Source: Phycisphaerae bacterium (GTDB lineage: Bacteria; Planctomycetota; Phycisphaerae; Sedimentisphaerales; Anaerobacaceae). Taken from it: a stretch of DNA of 64,000 nt. Where the stretch lies: contig JAAYBV010000051.1 of the NCBI GenBank assembly GCA_012744475.1, positions 89,585 through 153,584 of the forward strand, in the 5' to 3' direction. A model generated the notes under the pieces. That model was not told the DNA's origin, did no database searches, and saw nothing but the letters and a program-made list of their open reading frames with translations. This document shows, piece by piece, positions 26,716 to 35,720 of this stretch. The translations under genes and the position numbers were made by a program. The stretch's first letter is position 1, and every line of letters begins with the position of its first letter.

Positions 26716-27999
26716 ATGAACCACAATCTCACCGACAATCTGAAAAATCTCTCGCGTCGGCACTTCCTGAAAAGCTCGGCCGCCGGCATGGCCGCCGCCC
26801 TGGCGAGCAAGAACGTGCTGTTCGCAGCCCAGGCGAAGAAGAAATTCCGCGTGGGTCTGATCGGCTGCGGCGGCCGTGGCACCGGGGCCCTGGAAAACTG
26901 CTTCGAGGCTGCCGGAATCCTCGACATCGATCTGGAGGTCGTCGCCACCGCCGACTGGTTCAAGGACCGGGCCGTTGCCGCGGGCAAGAAGCACAACGTG
27001 CCGGAATCGCGATGCTTCGCCGGCGCCGACGGCTACAAGAAGCTGCTCGACACCAACGTCGAGGTCGTCCTGATGGCGACCTCGCCCAACTTCCGCCCGG
27101 TGCACTTCGACGCGGCGATCCGCGCAGGCAAGCACGTGTTCATGGAAAAGCCGGTGGCGGTGGACCCGCCGGGCGGTCGCAAGATCATCGCAGCCGGCGA
27201 GATGGCCAAGCAGAAGGGCCTGGCCGTCGTGGCCGGAACTCAGCGGCGGCATCAGGCCGGCTATCAGCGCATCAAGTACGCGCTGGAGCGCGGCGCCATC
27301 GGCGAGATCGCCGGCGGCGCGGTCTGGTGGTGCGGCGGCGCGCTGTGGTACCAGACCAAGAAAGCCGACGAGAGCGACGCCGACTACATGGTGCGCAACT
27401 GGGTCAGCTTCACGGAGATGTCGGGTGACCACATCGTCGAGCAGCACGTCCACAACCTTGACGTCGCCAACTGGTACATCGGCCGCACGCCGACGTCCGC
27501 TCTGGGCTTTGGCGGCCGCGCCCGTCGCAAGACCGGCAATCAGTTCGATTTCTTCAGCGTCGACCTCGATTACGGCAACGGCCTCCGCATCCACAGCATG
27601 TGCCGCCAGATCAACGGCACCGACGGCAGCGTCCGCGAGTTCTTCCGCGGCACCCAGGGCGAGACCTGGGGCGGCGGCGGACTGAAGGCGGCCAAGGAGA
27701 TCGTCGTCCCCGAGTTTCCCGACCGCAATCCGTACGTGCAGGAGCACGTCGACATGCTTCAGAGCATCATGAGCGGCAAGCCCATCAACGAGGCGCACGA
27801 CGTCGCGACCTCGACGCTGACCGCCATCATGAGCCGCATCTCCACCTATACCGGCAAGCTCGTTCGCTGGAAAGACGTTGTGGAGAATGAGAGTTCACCC
27901 TACTACAACCTCACTCTCAAGCCGACTCCGGAGGACTTCGAGAAGGGTGAAGTGGTCGCGCCTCCGGACGATATCACGGCGGTGCCCGGCCAGGATTGA
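26716..27999 (+). CDS. Tat-exported Gfo/Idh/MocA family oxidoreductase
   Basis: The 427-residue protein has a Tat signal (SRRHFLKSSAAGMAAAL), the Rossmann motif VGLIGCGGRGTGAL, VVLMATSPNFRPVHFDAAIRAG and the FMEKPVAVDPPG motif. WVSFTEMSGDHIVEQHVHNLDVANW supplies the catalytic histidines. It matches the exported planctomycete group that acts on glycosides. It follows the Tat isomerase by 56 bases, pairing an exported oxidoreductase with an exported isomerase. A strong terminator lies 50 bases after the stop. The start follows GAAAGGAAC. Confidence 0.91.
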   Translation: MNHNLTDNLKNLSRRHFLKSSAAGMAAALASKNVLFAAQAKKKFRVGLIGCGGRGTGALENCFEAAGILDIDLEVVATADWFKDRAVAAGKKHNVPESRCFAGADGYKKLLDTNVEVVLMATSPNFRPVHFDAAIRAGKHVFMEKPVAVDPPGGRKIIAAGEMAKQKGLAVVAGTQRRHQAGYQRIKYALERGAIGEIAGGAVWWCGGALWYQTKKADESDADYMVRNWVSFTEMSGDHIVEQHVHNLDVANWYIGRTPTSALGFGGRARRKTGNQFDFFSVDLDYGNGLRIHSMCRQINGTDGSVREFFRGTQGETWGGGGLKAAKEIVVPEFPDRNPYVQEHVDMLQSIMSGKPINEAHDVATSTLTAIMSRISTYTGKLVRWKDVVENESSPYYNLTLKPTPEDFEKGEVVAPPDDITAVPGQD

Positions 28000-28050
28000 T
28001 CGCACCTGCGATGACGCAGGCAGCCCGCTCTGTCTGCCAACGCCCAAACG

Positions 28051-28090
28051 AAAAGAAGTCGCGTCCCTGAAAGACGCGACTTCTTCTTTT
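28051..28090. terminator. Strong bidirectional intrinsic terminator
   Basis: GAAGTCGCGTC and GACGCGACTTC form an 11-bp stem with a CCTGAAA loop, followed by TTCTTTT. AAAAG precedes it on the other side, so it can stop transcription from both the plus-strand gene ending at 27999 and the minus-strand gene ending at 28145. Confidence 0.9.
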
Positions 28091-28144
28091 ATCCTGACAT
28101 CAATGCGAATCCCGGCGGCATGAAGGGATTCGCATCCGCCGTCT

Positions 28145-29365
28145 CTAATCGAGAGGAACGATCTCGGAGAATTCCACGAACGCCCTGCCGGTCGGCTGGT
28201 GCGGCTGAATCTCTCCGACCAGACCCACCTTGTGCCCGACGAAATTCTCCAGATCGAGCCCCGCCGCAGCGCCCGTCGGCGAGACATAGCACACCGTTTT
28301 GCCCGAATCGTCGAGCACACGGTATCGCCTGGCCTGCCCGGCCGCCGGGGCATAGATGCTCGTGCTCTCCAGCTTGCCGATGACCGCGAAGCGGCCCAGG
28401 TCCTCGATCTGCGCCAGCCGCACCTGGCGCGCTTCGCCGATCTTCTCGTTGAGCTTCTCCCGCTCTTTGCTCTGCAACTCCACTTCTCTGGCGACGGTGC
28501 AAGCCAGCTCGAACCGCTCGACCTGCTTGAGGGTGAAGTCCGCATAGCGAGCCGCACGGCCGCCCTCCTTGTTCTCCGCGATGACCTTGAGCTTCTCCTT
28601 GATCTCGGTGTACTTCTGCTGTGCCATCGGCTTGTCGCGTTCTTCTTTGACCAGCTTGGTCAGAGCGTAGTACGTATCGAGCAGATCGGACTCCGTGCGA
28701 ATCTCCTGCGGCGTGGGCGGCGTCTCGACGGGTGTATTGGGTCCGGTGACGATATCCATGGGCGTCGCCCCCAACGGCGAGCTGGCCGGCTGGAGGAACT
28801 GCGTGCTGACCCACAGATACGCCCCTTCCGGCGGCGCGATCTTGTAGTAGTCGTCCTTCTCCTCGCTCAGGAGCTTGACGTTCTGACCGCGATTGAGAAC
28901 GATCTGCTTGCTCGTCGAATGGATAGGCTCGACGTAGTCGCTGCCGGCGTACACGCCCACGTTGTCACCGGTGACGATGCCTTCCGTCGGGTTCTCCATG
29001 TTGATGCTGACGTACTGCATTGCCACCCAGGAGAAACACCCCGGCGGCGGAACGATGCACGACCAGCCCTGCTGGCTCTTGAGGACCTGGACGCGGTCGC
29101 CCCGGTAGAGCTTGCCGCAATGGTAGAAATTCGTCCCGGGACCGGAGCGAACGTGCACGTCGTTGCCGATCACCTCGGCCACAGACGGCCCGTCCGGCAG
29201 GGCGGCGGCCCTGGCCACCTCCGTGGTCACCGCCAGATTCGCATCCTGCTGGGCCCACGCCGCACCCGGCAGACTCACAGCCGCGATCGACAACAGGGTA
29301 AGCGAGAAACGCCCCCAAAAAGCTATGCGCACCACACGCCTTTGTGATTTCACGCGAGCTTGCAT
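28145..29365 (-). CDS. Secreted protein with two SH3-like domains and a helical region
   Basis: The 406-residue protein has a signal peptide (FSLTLLSIAAVSLPGAAWAQ) and two bacterial SH3-type domains, VIGNDVHVRSGPGTNFYHCGK to about residue 125 and VTGDNVGVYAGSD to about residue 205. These are often cell-wall or peptide binding. A charged helical stretch follows (LTKLVKEERDKPMAQQKYTEIKEKL... to EARQVRLAQIEDL), probably a coiled coil, then a beta-rich end. The start follows AAGGAGG. A role at the periplasmic or cell-envelope surface is likely, but the partner is not known. The rhomboid gene ends the same strand block upstream. Confidence 0.82.
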   Translation of the reverse strand: MQARVKSQRRVVRIAFWGRFSLTLLSIAAVSLPGAAWAQQDANLAVTTEVARAAALPDGPSVAEVIGNDVHVRSGPGTNFYHCGKLYRGDRVQVLKSQQGWSCIVPPPGCFSWVAMQYVSINMENPTEGIVTGDNVGVYAGSDYVEPIHSTSKQIVLNRGQNVKLLSEEKDDYYKIAPPEGAYLWVSTQFLQPASSPLGATPMDIVTGPNTPVETPPTPQEIRTESDLLDTYYALTKLVKEERDKPMAQQKYTEIKEKLKVIAENKEGGRAARYADFTLKQVERFELACTVAREVELQSKEREKLNEKIGEARQVRLAQIEDLGRFAVIGKLESTSIYAPAAGQARRYRVLDDSGKTVCYVSPTGAAAGLDLENFVGHKVGLVGEIQPHQPTGRAFVEFSEIVPLD

Positions 29366-29447
29366 CCTACTTGCCTCCTTTTCAGAATTCCCTTCGATGC
29401 ATCAGAAACGGCCCGCTGGCAGGTCGATCCTTCATCCTAAGCGTGTA

Positions 29448-29476
29448 AAGCTACCGCCTCTGGGCGATTTTGTCAA
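29448..29476 (-). promoter_or_regulatory. Predicted promoter for the SH3-domain gene
   Basis: On the minus strand TTGACA (29476-29471) and TAGCTT (29453-29448) are spaced by 17 bases, about 85 bases before the start at 29365. The -10 match is modest. Confidence 0.4.
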
Positions 29477-29522
29477 GCCTCAAGTCCGGACACCGGCGCA
29501 CGGACCGAAAAAGTCCCGGCCG

Positions 29523-30698
29523 TCAGCTCTGGAGCTTCGCCAGCTCGTCCCGGCACATTCGGAGCTGGGCCGGGTCCGAGAGCCGCTCGGCGGCACGTTG
29601 CAGGTGTTCGATCGCCTCCTTCGGCCGGCTCAGGTACCGGCTGAACAGCAGGCCCAGCATCAGCTCCACCTGCTCGGCGTGCTGATAGTTGCCGTAGTGG
29701 GCCAGAAACTGGCTGTAGGCCCAGGCCGCCTCGGAGGCCCGCTGGCTGCTGGCTAACTGGTTGGCGATGTCCAGCAGATGCTGGCGCGGCAACACCTGAT
29801 CGCTGTCGACGTTCATCAACTGGACGTAGAGGTCGGCCGCCCCCGCCAGATTGTGCTCGTCCAGCCGCTTGACGATGGCGCCGCGAAGGTCGCGCACATC
29901 CTCCTCTTTTTGCATCTGGGCGACGGTTTTCTTCTCGACCGCCTCGACGGGCCTGCGAGCCTCGGTCCCGGAGAACGGGTCGTAACCCCCCGCAACGACG
30001 TCGCGGTACCGGCGGCGCCGATTCCATCGTTTGATCATGGTCCACAGGTCCAGTCCATCCGTGCTCACCAGACGGACCGCCAGCAGAAGCAGTGTCATCA
30101 AGATGCCGAAGGCGTACCCCGCCAGATGCGCATCGTACGCGATGTTGCCCTGCCCCCGCGCCAGGATGTTGTCCAGGAAGATCATCTTCAGCACGATGAA
30201 GTACAGTGCAGGCACCTCAATCGTCCCGATGAAGAAGAACCAGTAAACGATGGTCAGAAGCGACTGCGGGAACAGAACGAGGTAAGCCCCTGTCACCGCC
30301 GCGACGGCGCCGCTGGCCCCCAGCGTCGGCACCGGCACCGCCGCATGGAAAAGGGCCTGGCCGAACCCGCTGACGACCGCGCCGCAGATGTAGAACGCGA
30401 TGTAGGCCAGATTGCCGAGCTTGTCGTTGACGTTCTTGCCAAACATATAGAGGAAGAACATGTTGGCCAGGATGTGCCAGAAATCGGCGTGGAGGAAGGC
30501 GTACGTCACGAAGGTCCACCAGGGCGAGAATCCGGGCACGAGCATGAGGTCTTCGACCCAGAGCCGGTAGACGAACTGCCCATTGAGGGGATGGACCGTG
30601 AACTCCACCGTGAAGATAACGACGTTCAGCACGATCAGCGCGTAGTTGGCATACGGCGTGCGTCGCGGCTGGATGTTCACCCGAATCGGCAACAGCAT
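29523..30698 (-). CDS. Rhomboid-family intramembrane serine protease with helical C-terminal extension
   Basis: The 391-residue protein has an N-terminal rhomboid core of about six membrane helices. HADFWHILANMFFLYMFG matches the first conserved histidine/asparagine region, TLGASGAVAAVTGAY contains the catalytic serine in GASG, and NIAYDAHLAGYAFG has the catalytic histidine. From about residue 235 a soluble part follows. A basic linker (RWNRRRRYRD) leads to alpha-helical repeats such as AAWAYSQFLAHYGNYQHAEQVELMLGLLFSRYL, which look TPR-like. It would cleave membrane proteins, with the tail as a protein-binding module. No good ribosome binding site is seen. The divergent gene starts at 31046. 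Confidence 0.9.
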   Translation of the reverse strand: MLLPIRVNIQPRRTPYANYALIVLNVVIFTVEFTVHPLNGQFVYRLWVEDLMLVPGFSPWWTFVTYAFLHADFWHILANMFFLYMFGKNVNDKLGNLAYIAFYICGAVVSGFGQALFHAAVPVPTLGASGAVAAVTGAYLVLFPQSLLTIVYWFFFIGTIEVPALYFIVLKMIFLDNILARGQGNIAYDAHLAGYAFGILMTLLLLAVRLVSTDGLDLWTMIKRWNRRRRYRDVVAGGYDPFSGTEARRPVEAVEKKTVAQMQKEEDVRDLRGAIVKRLDEHNLAGAADLYVQLMNVDSDQVLPRQHLLDIANQLASSQRASEAAWAYSQFLAHYGNYQHAEQVELMLGLLFSRYLSRPKEAIEHLQRAAERLSDPAQLRMCRDELAKLQS

Positions 30699-31045
30699 AG
30701 TAGAGACTATTCTATAGAGGATTAGAGAGTCTTATCGGAACAGGCAGACAGTCTAATGCCCCGGCAGGGTTCGGGCAAGGCAGAAAGAAAGGACGGCCGG
30801 CGCCGTCCTCCTCGTGGAAATGAATCTTGAAGAAAAGTCGTTTTCCCCTCACGGAAAACATGCGGCCCGACCGTATCAGGCCACCCTCCTTCCGCATCCA
30901 TCTCGCTTCTAAACAAAGTATAGGAATCCGAACCGGACAAGCCAAACGAGCGGTCGAAAAAGCTTCCCCCGGGATTGGTTTCCTGCTAATTATGTCTGCC
31001 GATCCGCAGCGTCGCGACAAAGACCGAGAATCTGCCGGAGAACCC

Positions 31046-32113
31046 ATGAAGACCCAACCGATTCCGCAACGCGTAAAGGACATCCGCCGCCGGCTCCGTG
31101 AAAAGGGCATCGACTGCCTGATCCTGACCAAGGCCGTCGACGTCACCTACGTGACCGCCTTCCGGGGCGAGGACAGTTGGGCCGCGATCACCCCGAACGC
31201 GGTCTACCTCATCACCGACAGCCGCTACATTGAGCAGGCCCGGAAAGAATGCGTGCGCACGAGCTTCGTGCAGCGGACAGGACCGATAACCCTGGCGACC
31301 GCCCAGTTCGTCAAAAGGCTCAAGAGCGACGCGGTCGCGATCGACAAGGCCGTATCGCTGGCAGCCTATCAGGCCCTGAGAAAGGGTCTGCGCGCCCCGC
31401 TCAAGGGCGTCAGCGGCATCACCGAGGAGCTCCGCAACGTCAAGGATGCCACGGAGCTCGCCAGGATCAAGAAGGCCGCTGAGCTGTCCGCCAAGGCGCT
31501 GGCGAGGGCGACGGCGTTCTTCAAGCCGGGAATCTGCGAAAGCGAGCTGGCGGGAATCGTCGACCTGGAGATCCGCCGGCTGGGCTGCAAGCCGGGATTC
31601 GAGACCATCGTCGCCTTCGGGCCCAACGCTTCCCGCCCGCACCACCAGCCCGGCGCCAGGAAGCTGAGGAAGACGGACACCATTCTGATCGACTTCGGCG
31701 CCCGGTACGACGGATACACCGCGGACATCACGCGGTGCTTCGTGGTGGGCAAGCCCAGCGCTGCGTACCGGCGCGCCTGCGAGGTGACCGCCCGGTCGCA
31801 GGCCGCCGCCATTGCCGCCGCCAGGGCGGGAGCGAAACTCCGCGACGTGGACGAAGCGGCCCGCAAGGTTGTGCGCGACAGCGGGTTTCCCGTCTATGGC
31901 TACGGCACGGGCCACGGCATCGGACTGGAGATCCACGAGGACCCGTTCCTGCGGCCGGAGTCCAAAGGGACGTTGCAGGCCGGACAGATCCTCACTATCG
32001 AGCCGGGCGTCTACATCCCGGGCAAGCTCGGCGTCCGCATCGAGGACGACATCCTGATCACCGAGAACGGCTGCCAGATCCTCACCGGCGCCTGCCCGCA
32101 CCTTCGCTTCTGA
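31046..32113 (+). CDS. pepP: M24 family Xaa-Pro aminopeptidase
   Basis: The 355-residue protein has a creatinase-type N-domain and a C-terminal pita-bread metallopeptidase domain. Metal ligands are visible: two Asp in DFGARYDGYTADITR, His in YGTGHGIGLEIHE, Glu in LTIEPGVYIPG and Glu in GVRIEDDILIT. It would remove N-terminal residues preceding proline in the cytoplasm. Length fits the short YpdF/PepQ-like form. The start at 31046 follows CCGGAGA; an earlier in-frame start at 30827 would add a long unconserved stretch. The region 30699-31045 shows only a possible -10 for the divergent rhomboid gene. Confidence 0.92.
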   Translation: MKTQPIPQRVKDIRRRLREKGIDCLILTKAVDVTYVTAFRGEDSWAAITPNAVYLITDSRYIEQARKECVRTSFVQRTGPITLATAQFVKRLKSDAVAIDKAVSLAAYQALRKGLRAPLKGVSGITEELRNVKDATELARIKKAAELSAKALARATAFFKPGICESELAGIVDLEIRRLGCKPGFETIVAFGPNASRPHHQPGARKLRKTDTILIDFGARYDGYTADITRCFVVGKPSAAYRRACEVTARSQAAAIAAARAGAKLRDVDEAARKVVRDSGFPVYGYGTGHGIGLEIHEDPFLRPESKGTLQAGQILTIEPGVYIPGKLGVRIEDDILITENGCQILTGACPHLRF

Positions 32114-32131
32114 CCGAGCGTCGGCGGAACA

Positions 32132-33502
32132 CTACTTCGGCAGGCCCTTCCTCTGGATGGGCTTGCGGCCGTCGGGTTTGGGCACGAACATGTCACTGGC
32201 GGTCAGGCCGCACCGACGCGCGATCATGAGGCTGTATGCCAGATCGCCCAAGTCGTCGCGTCCGCCGTTGTTGGTCCCGAAGGAGAACTTGGCGCCCGCC
32301 GCCTTGGCCTTGCGGACGAATCGCTCGCTCGGCAGCCGGTACCGCGCGTTGATCTCGATGGCCACGCCGTTCCTGACCGCCGCGTCGATCACCTTCGCCA
32401 TCCGCTCGTCCGTCCAGAGCGTGTCGTACTCGTCCGCGATCTCCGCGGGCAGAAACGTCGGATTGGCGTAAATGTCGATCGGCTCGTTCGTCAGAATCCC
32501 CACCGTCCGCTCGACCAGCATGTCCATGAACGCCTGCTTATCGTCGATCTCGACCTCGCTCGGAATCCACAAACGCATTCGCTTGCCCGCGTCGTTCGTC
32601 CATGTCATCGAGTCCGTGAAAACGTAGTCGAACTTCGCGATCGTCTCGGGCGAGAACATCGTCACCCACTCGCGTCCCTCCGCCTGCATGGCGCGGTACG
32701 CCGGCGCACCTTCGAGCCTCTTGAGGAACGGCTGCAACGCCGCATCGTTGGTCGTGGAGAATCCGACGCCGCAGTTCTCCGCGATGCCGAACTTGACGCC
32801 CCGCTGCTGCGACATCGCGACCGCCTCGTCGAGCGTCAGGCCGCCCTTGAGGTGGACGTGATAGTCCACGATGGGGAAATCGAGAACGGGCAGTGGCTTG
32901 ACGTAGATGTTCCGATAGCGGACCGTGCTGCCCGGGTCGTGACCCTGCAGAGCGAACGTGCCGCCTCGGAGCCCCCGCCCCTCCGACGTCCAGTCGACCA
33001 CCTTCTTGTCATCGACGAAGACCGTGACATGGTTGCCCTGCACGACGATGTGCTCGGTGAACCAGACTTCGTCTTTGGCCGAGTCGGTCCGCACGTCCTG
33101 CATGCCGTACAGGCTGCCGGTCTTGCGCGGGTCGGCGGCGAAGCTGTTGTTCACCTGGACCTCGAACCCCCGCCGGGGCCAGTCGGTTTCCTGATACCGC
33201 GTGTGGAAGTAGATGCCGCCGTTGGAGCCCGGCTCGGTCATCACCTCGACCTTCAGCTCGAAGTCCGTGAACTGCGTGTCTTCGACCGGCCCTGTGTAGA
33301 ACAGATGGCTCCGCGCCCCGCGCGCGACGATCGCCCCATCCTGGACGGTGAAGGTCCCCGTATTCTCGCTGGCCTTCCAGCCGTCGAGCGTCTTGCCGTC
33401 GAACAGCCGCAACCACGCCGCATCCTCCACCTGCCCCCCCGCCGGCCCCGCCAGGGCGGCGAACGAAATCATCATCAATACAACCGAGACCATCCTGCTC
33501 AT
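32132..33502 (-). CDS. Secreted DUF1080 (3-keto-disaccharide hydrolase-type) domain fused to PHP-like domain
   Basis: The 456-residue protein starts at 33502 after AGGAGG with a signal peptide (MISFAALAGPAGGQ). Residues about 30-210 are a DUF1080 jelly roll: LRLFDGKTLDGWKAS, GSNGGIYFHTRY, FEVQVNN and RYRNIYVKPL. This family is now linked to hydrolysis of 3-keto-glycosides made by Gfo/Idh enzymes. From FPIVDYHVHLKGGLTLDEAV onward the sequence is a PHP-type phosphoesterase-like domain, with the HVH metal motif and VAIEINARYRLPSERFVRKAKAAGAKFSFGTNNG. Having both in one secreted protein is unusual. The function of the second domain is unknown. Confidence 0.86.
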   Translation of the reverse strand: MSRMVSVVLMMISFAALAGPAGGQVEDAAWLRLFDGKTLDGWKASENTGTFTVQDGAIVARGARSHLFYTGPVEDTQFTDFELKVEVMTEPGSNGGIYFHTRYQETDWPRRGFEVQVNNSFAADPRKTGSLYGMQDVRTDSAKDEVWFTEHIVVQGNHVTVFVDDKKVVDWTSEGRGLRGGTFALQGHDPGSTVRYRNIYVKPLPVLDFPIVDYHVHLKGGLTLDEAVAMSQQRGVKFGIAENCGVGFSTTNDAALQPFLKRLEGAPAYRAMQAEGREWVTMFSPETIAKFDYVFTDSMTWTNDAGKRMRLWIPSEVEIDDKQAFMDMLVERTVGILTNEPIDIYANPTFLPAEIADEYDTLWTDERMAKVIDAAVRNGVAIEINARYRLPSERFVRKAKAAGAKFSFGTNNGGRDDLGDLAYSLMIARRCGLTASDMFVPKPDGRKPIQRKGLPK

Positions 33503-33773
33503 GGGAAACCTCCTGCAATCGGGTGTCAGTACTTCCAAGCGAACAAAAAACCGGCGTCGCCCCACAAGGCCCAACGCCACACCCCCATCAGACCCGATCC
33601 TCCGCCCGACTGCAACCCCATGACCCAAACCGCAAGAGCCAAGCTATCAGATGCGCGGCCACCTCACCATCGACCTCCTTGGCGGTCCGCCGGACGGACG
33701 TCACCCGCCCCCGTTCACGATGTTGGTCCTCTTTCCGTGCTATTCCCACCATCAGACTCCACCATTCGGCTGC

Positions 33774-34301
33774 TTAGTCGGCCACCTCGTCCTCCGACGT
33801 GCCCAAGTGTCCTTCTGTCTCCCATGGGAGCAGGACCAGATTCTTTCCCAGGCGGCTCTCCAGGTGGCTCAACTCGATCATATCTCCGGCCTGGAGTACG
33901 GTCAGGGTCTCTGACAAAACGGCGGAGCGCTCCGCATCCGGCACTTCGAAGCGATCCAGAAACCACATAATCAAGTTGCATTCGTTGATCAGGTTGCCGT
34001 AAGGACCGTGAGCGGTTTCGCTACTCAACGCCGTTTTGGTGGTGACAGTTCTCCAATGGCGCCCCTTCGGGCCGGCGATGCCGAGCCGGCGCACCTCTCG
34101 CGAGAACGCCGACTCGTGAATATCCTCGCTGATCTGCCGACCGCAGAGATAGCTCTGCCGGGCGATGTCTCCGCTATTGACGTCGATCGCCGTACACACG
34201 CGGTACAACCACCACGGTCGGGTCCAAGAGAGCAGGGCCATCAACAACAGCAGCACAACGCCAGCGGCGCCTAACGCTCGCAAGCCTTTCTTCTTCGTCA
34301 T
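33774..34301 (-). CDS. Hypothetical membrane-anchored protein
   Basis: From the ATG at 34301, with TGGAGGG upstream, the product is 175 residues. It has a single N-terminal membrane segment (ALGAAGVVLLLLMALLSW) and a soluble domain that begins AIDVNSGDIARQSYLCGRQI. I recognise no family. It lies downstream of the secreted protein at 34422 on the same strand with a gap of 120 bases, and probably shares its promoter at 35648. The stretch 33503-33773 beyond its stop holds nothing I can support. Confidence 0.65.
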   Translation of the reverse strand: MTKKKGLRALGAAGVVLLLLMALLSWTRPWWLYRVCTAIDVNSGDIARQSYLCGRQISEDIHESAFSREVRRLGIAGPKGRHWRTVTTKTALSSETAHGPYGNLINECNLIMWFLDRFEVPDAERSAVLSETLTVLQAGDMIELSHLESRLGKNLVLLPWETEGHLGTSEDEVAD

Positions 34302-34421
34302 GCACATCCCTCCAGTGGGACACCAAGGACAATCAACGTCTTCTTGCTCCTGGCTCCCTCGCACAACAGCAGGCGTGGGTCCACTCATGCTTGCCGGCTC
34401 AACCTCGATCGGAGCATGTGC

Positions 34422-35495
34422 CTATTTGTCGGTCACCTCCGTGCCAAGTATGGGGATGTCACGGAGTACGAAGGGGATCTTCGCTTCCACTGGATGGACG
34501 GCGATGACATGGCGGATGGTGTCATAGGCATCATATTTGCCCTTCTCCATTTGCCCCCGACACCAGGTCCCGCGAACGTCCGAGACGCCGCTCTTGATTT
34601 CCTGGGTTGGAACGATGACTGACGTCTGCTCCACGGAATCGTACAACTCCGTTCTCAGAATCGCGTAGTCGCCGAGAGGATAGTCATCTCGAAGGTAAAG
34701 CCCCATCCTGTCCCGCAAGGCCATCACCGGTGCACCGCTCTTCGACCTGATCCACGTCGTGTAACTGTAGAGCGGAACGGGTGTCGTGGGCCGGTAAGGG
34801 AAGGCCCAAAGACCCTTTGGAGTGCCGGCCAGAACCTCGACGGGTATGTACTCGAGCGGCCCGGGGCATGGTGGTGTCGTTGGATCTATGCAAATCTGAA
34901 GGTCCGGGGCGGGCTCCGGCTCATGCCAGCCCCCGTCGGGATCGAAGGGGATATCCAGAAACAGTATCTCGTCGGCGAGAAGGACATAGACGTACCCCAC
35001 GATCTGCCCCAGTGATGAGGGCACTGGTTCGTCGGGGTTGGCCGGGAAGCGCAGCGCCAAACTGGACGGGCCGAACCAGGAAGTGCGCATTCCGGAGTCC
35101 GGCAGCCAGACGTTGCTCTCGTACCAACGACCCGACCATTGTCCGAACTCGCACGGCACGGCATTTCCGTGCGCATCCAAGACACGGAGAATCCACGGCC
35201 GATCCCGTTCAATGGTTACGAATCCCTCGAGCTCAAGGATATGTAACGTGCCGGAGATGGTAAGCTCCCGCTCGAATACATCGACACCTTGGTCCCGAAT
35301 CACCTTGGCCGACAGATCCGTGGTGGTCCACCGGAACTCGAGATTCTCGGCCAAGTCCCATCGCAGGTCATTCGGCTCAACGTTGGGCTGATCTTCGGAT
35401 GCGTCAACCGCAGCGATACAGCAAAGCAACATCATCCCCAATATCGTGCTCGACGCAGCCACCAAGAACCGCTTGAATTCTGCTCGCCATGACAT
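34422..35495 (-). CDS. Secreted protein of unknown function, paralogue of 42576-43643
   Basis: The 357-residue protein has a signal peptide (LVAASSTILGMMLLCCIAAVDAS) and a beta-rich mature part. Its C-terminus contains YDTIRHVIAVHPVEAKIPFV followed by LRDIPILG, nearly identical to the end of the 42576-43643 protein. The two also share PPxPGPLE, the L-Y-E/S-Y-T central region and an LGDY-I-RT-LYDS block. GGAAGGAGGA precedes the ATG at 35495. I know no family for it. The 5' leader of about 145 bases contains a conserved short reading frame (35520-35621) and a promoter also found before the 43739-44731 gene. Confidence 0.75.
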   Translation of the reverse strand: MSWRAEFKRFLVAASSTILGMMLLCCIAAVDASEDQPNVEPNDLRWDLAENLEFRWTTTDLSAKVIRDQGVDVFERELTISGTLHILELEGFVTIERDRPWILRVLDAHGNAVPCEFGQWSGRWYESNVWLPDSGMRTSWFGPSSLALRFPANPDEPVPSSLGQIVGYVYVLLADEILFLDIPFDPDGGWHEPEPAPDLQICIDPTTPPCPGPLEYIPVEVLAGTPKGLWAFPYRPTTPVPLYSYTTWIRSKSGAPVMALRDRMGLYLRDDYPLGDYAILRTELYDSVEQTSVIVPTQEIKSGVSDVRGTWCRGQMEKGKYDAYDTIRHVIAVHPVEAKIPFVLRDIPILGTEVTDK

Positions 35496-35519
35496 GGACT
35501 CGTCCTCCTTCCGCTACGC

Positions 35520-35621
35520 CTAAAAGCAATCAAAGAGGCATGCAACCGTCTCGGCGAACCATTCCGCACCCCCTCCCGGCTTCGGGTCGGTCGACTGGAT
35601 TGTGGGTGCCTCTCGGCGCAT
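35520..35621 (-). CDS. Short upstream reading frame, conserved at 44884
   Basis: This 33-codon frame runs from ATG at 35621 to TAG at 35520-35522 inside the leader of the secreted-protein gene. It begins MRREAPTIQSTDPKPGGG and continues AEW. The leader of the 43739-44731 gene encodes MRREALTIRSTAPQSGGG followed by TEW at the same place. About half of the codon differences between the two are synonymous, suggesting the peptide has been under selection. No ribosome binding site is obvious. It may be a leader peptide or the relic of a longer N-terminus. Confidence 0.4.
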   Translation of the reverse strand: MRREAPTIQSTDPKPGGGAEWFAETVACLFDCF

Positions 35622-35647
35622 AGCTACCCCTCGCATGTTCAGGATGT

Positions 35648-35676
35648 AGTTTACAGAGATACCGCCCCGGCGTCAA
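35648..35676 (-). promoter_or_regulatory. Predicted promoter shared in sequence with 44911-44939
   Basis: On the minus strand TTGACG (35676-35671) and TAAACT (35653-35648) are 17 bases apart. The same boxes and spacing occur before the 43739-44731 gene, and the sequence between each promoter and the conserved upstream frame is alignable. Confidence 0.55.
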
Positions 35677-35720
35677 CTTCTGCGATGCAGTCACCCGTCC
35701 GGAGGTGGCGCAAGGAAGCC

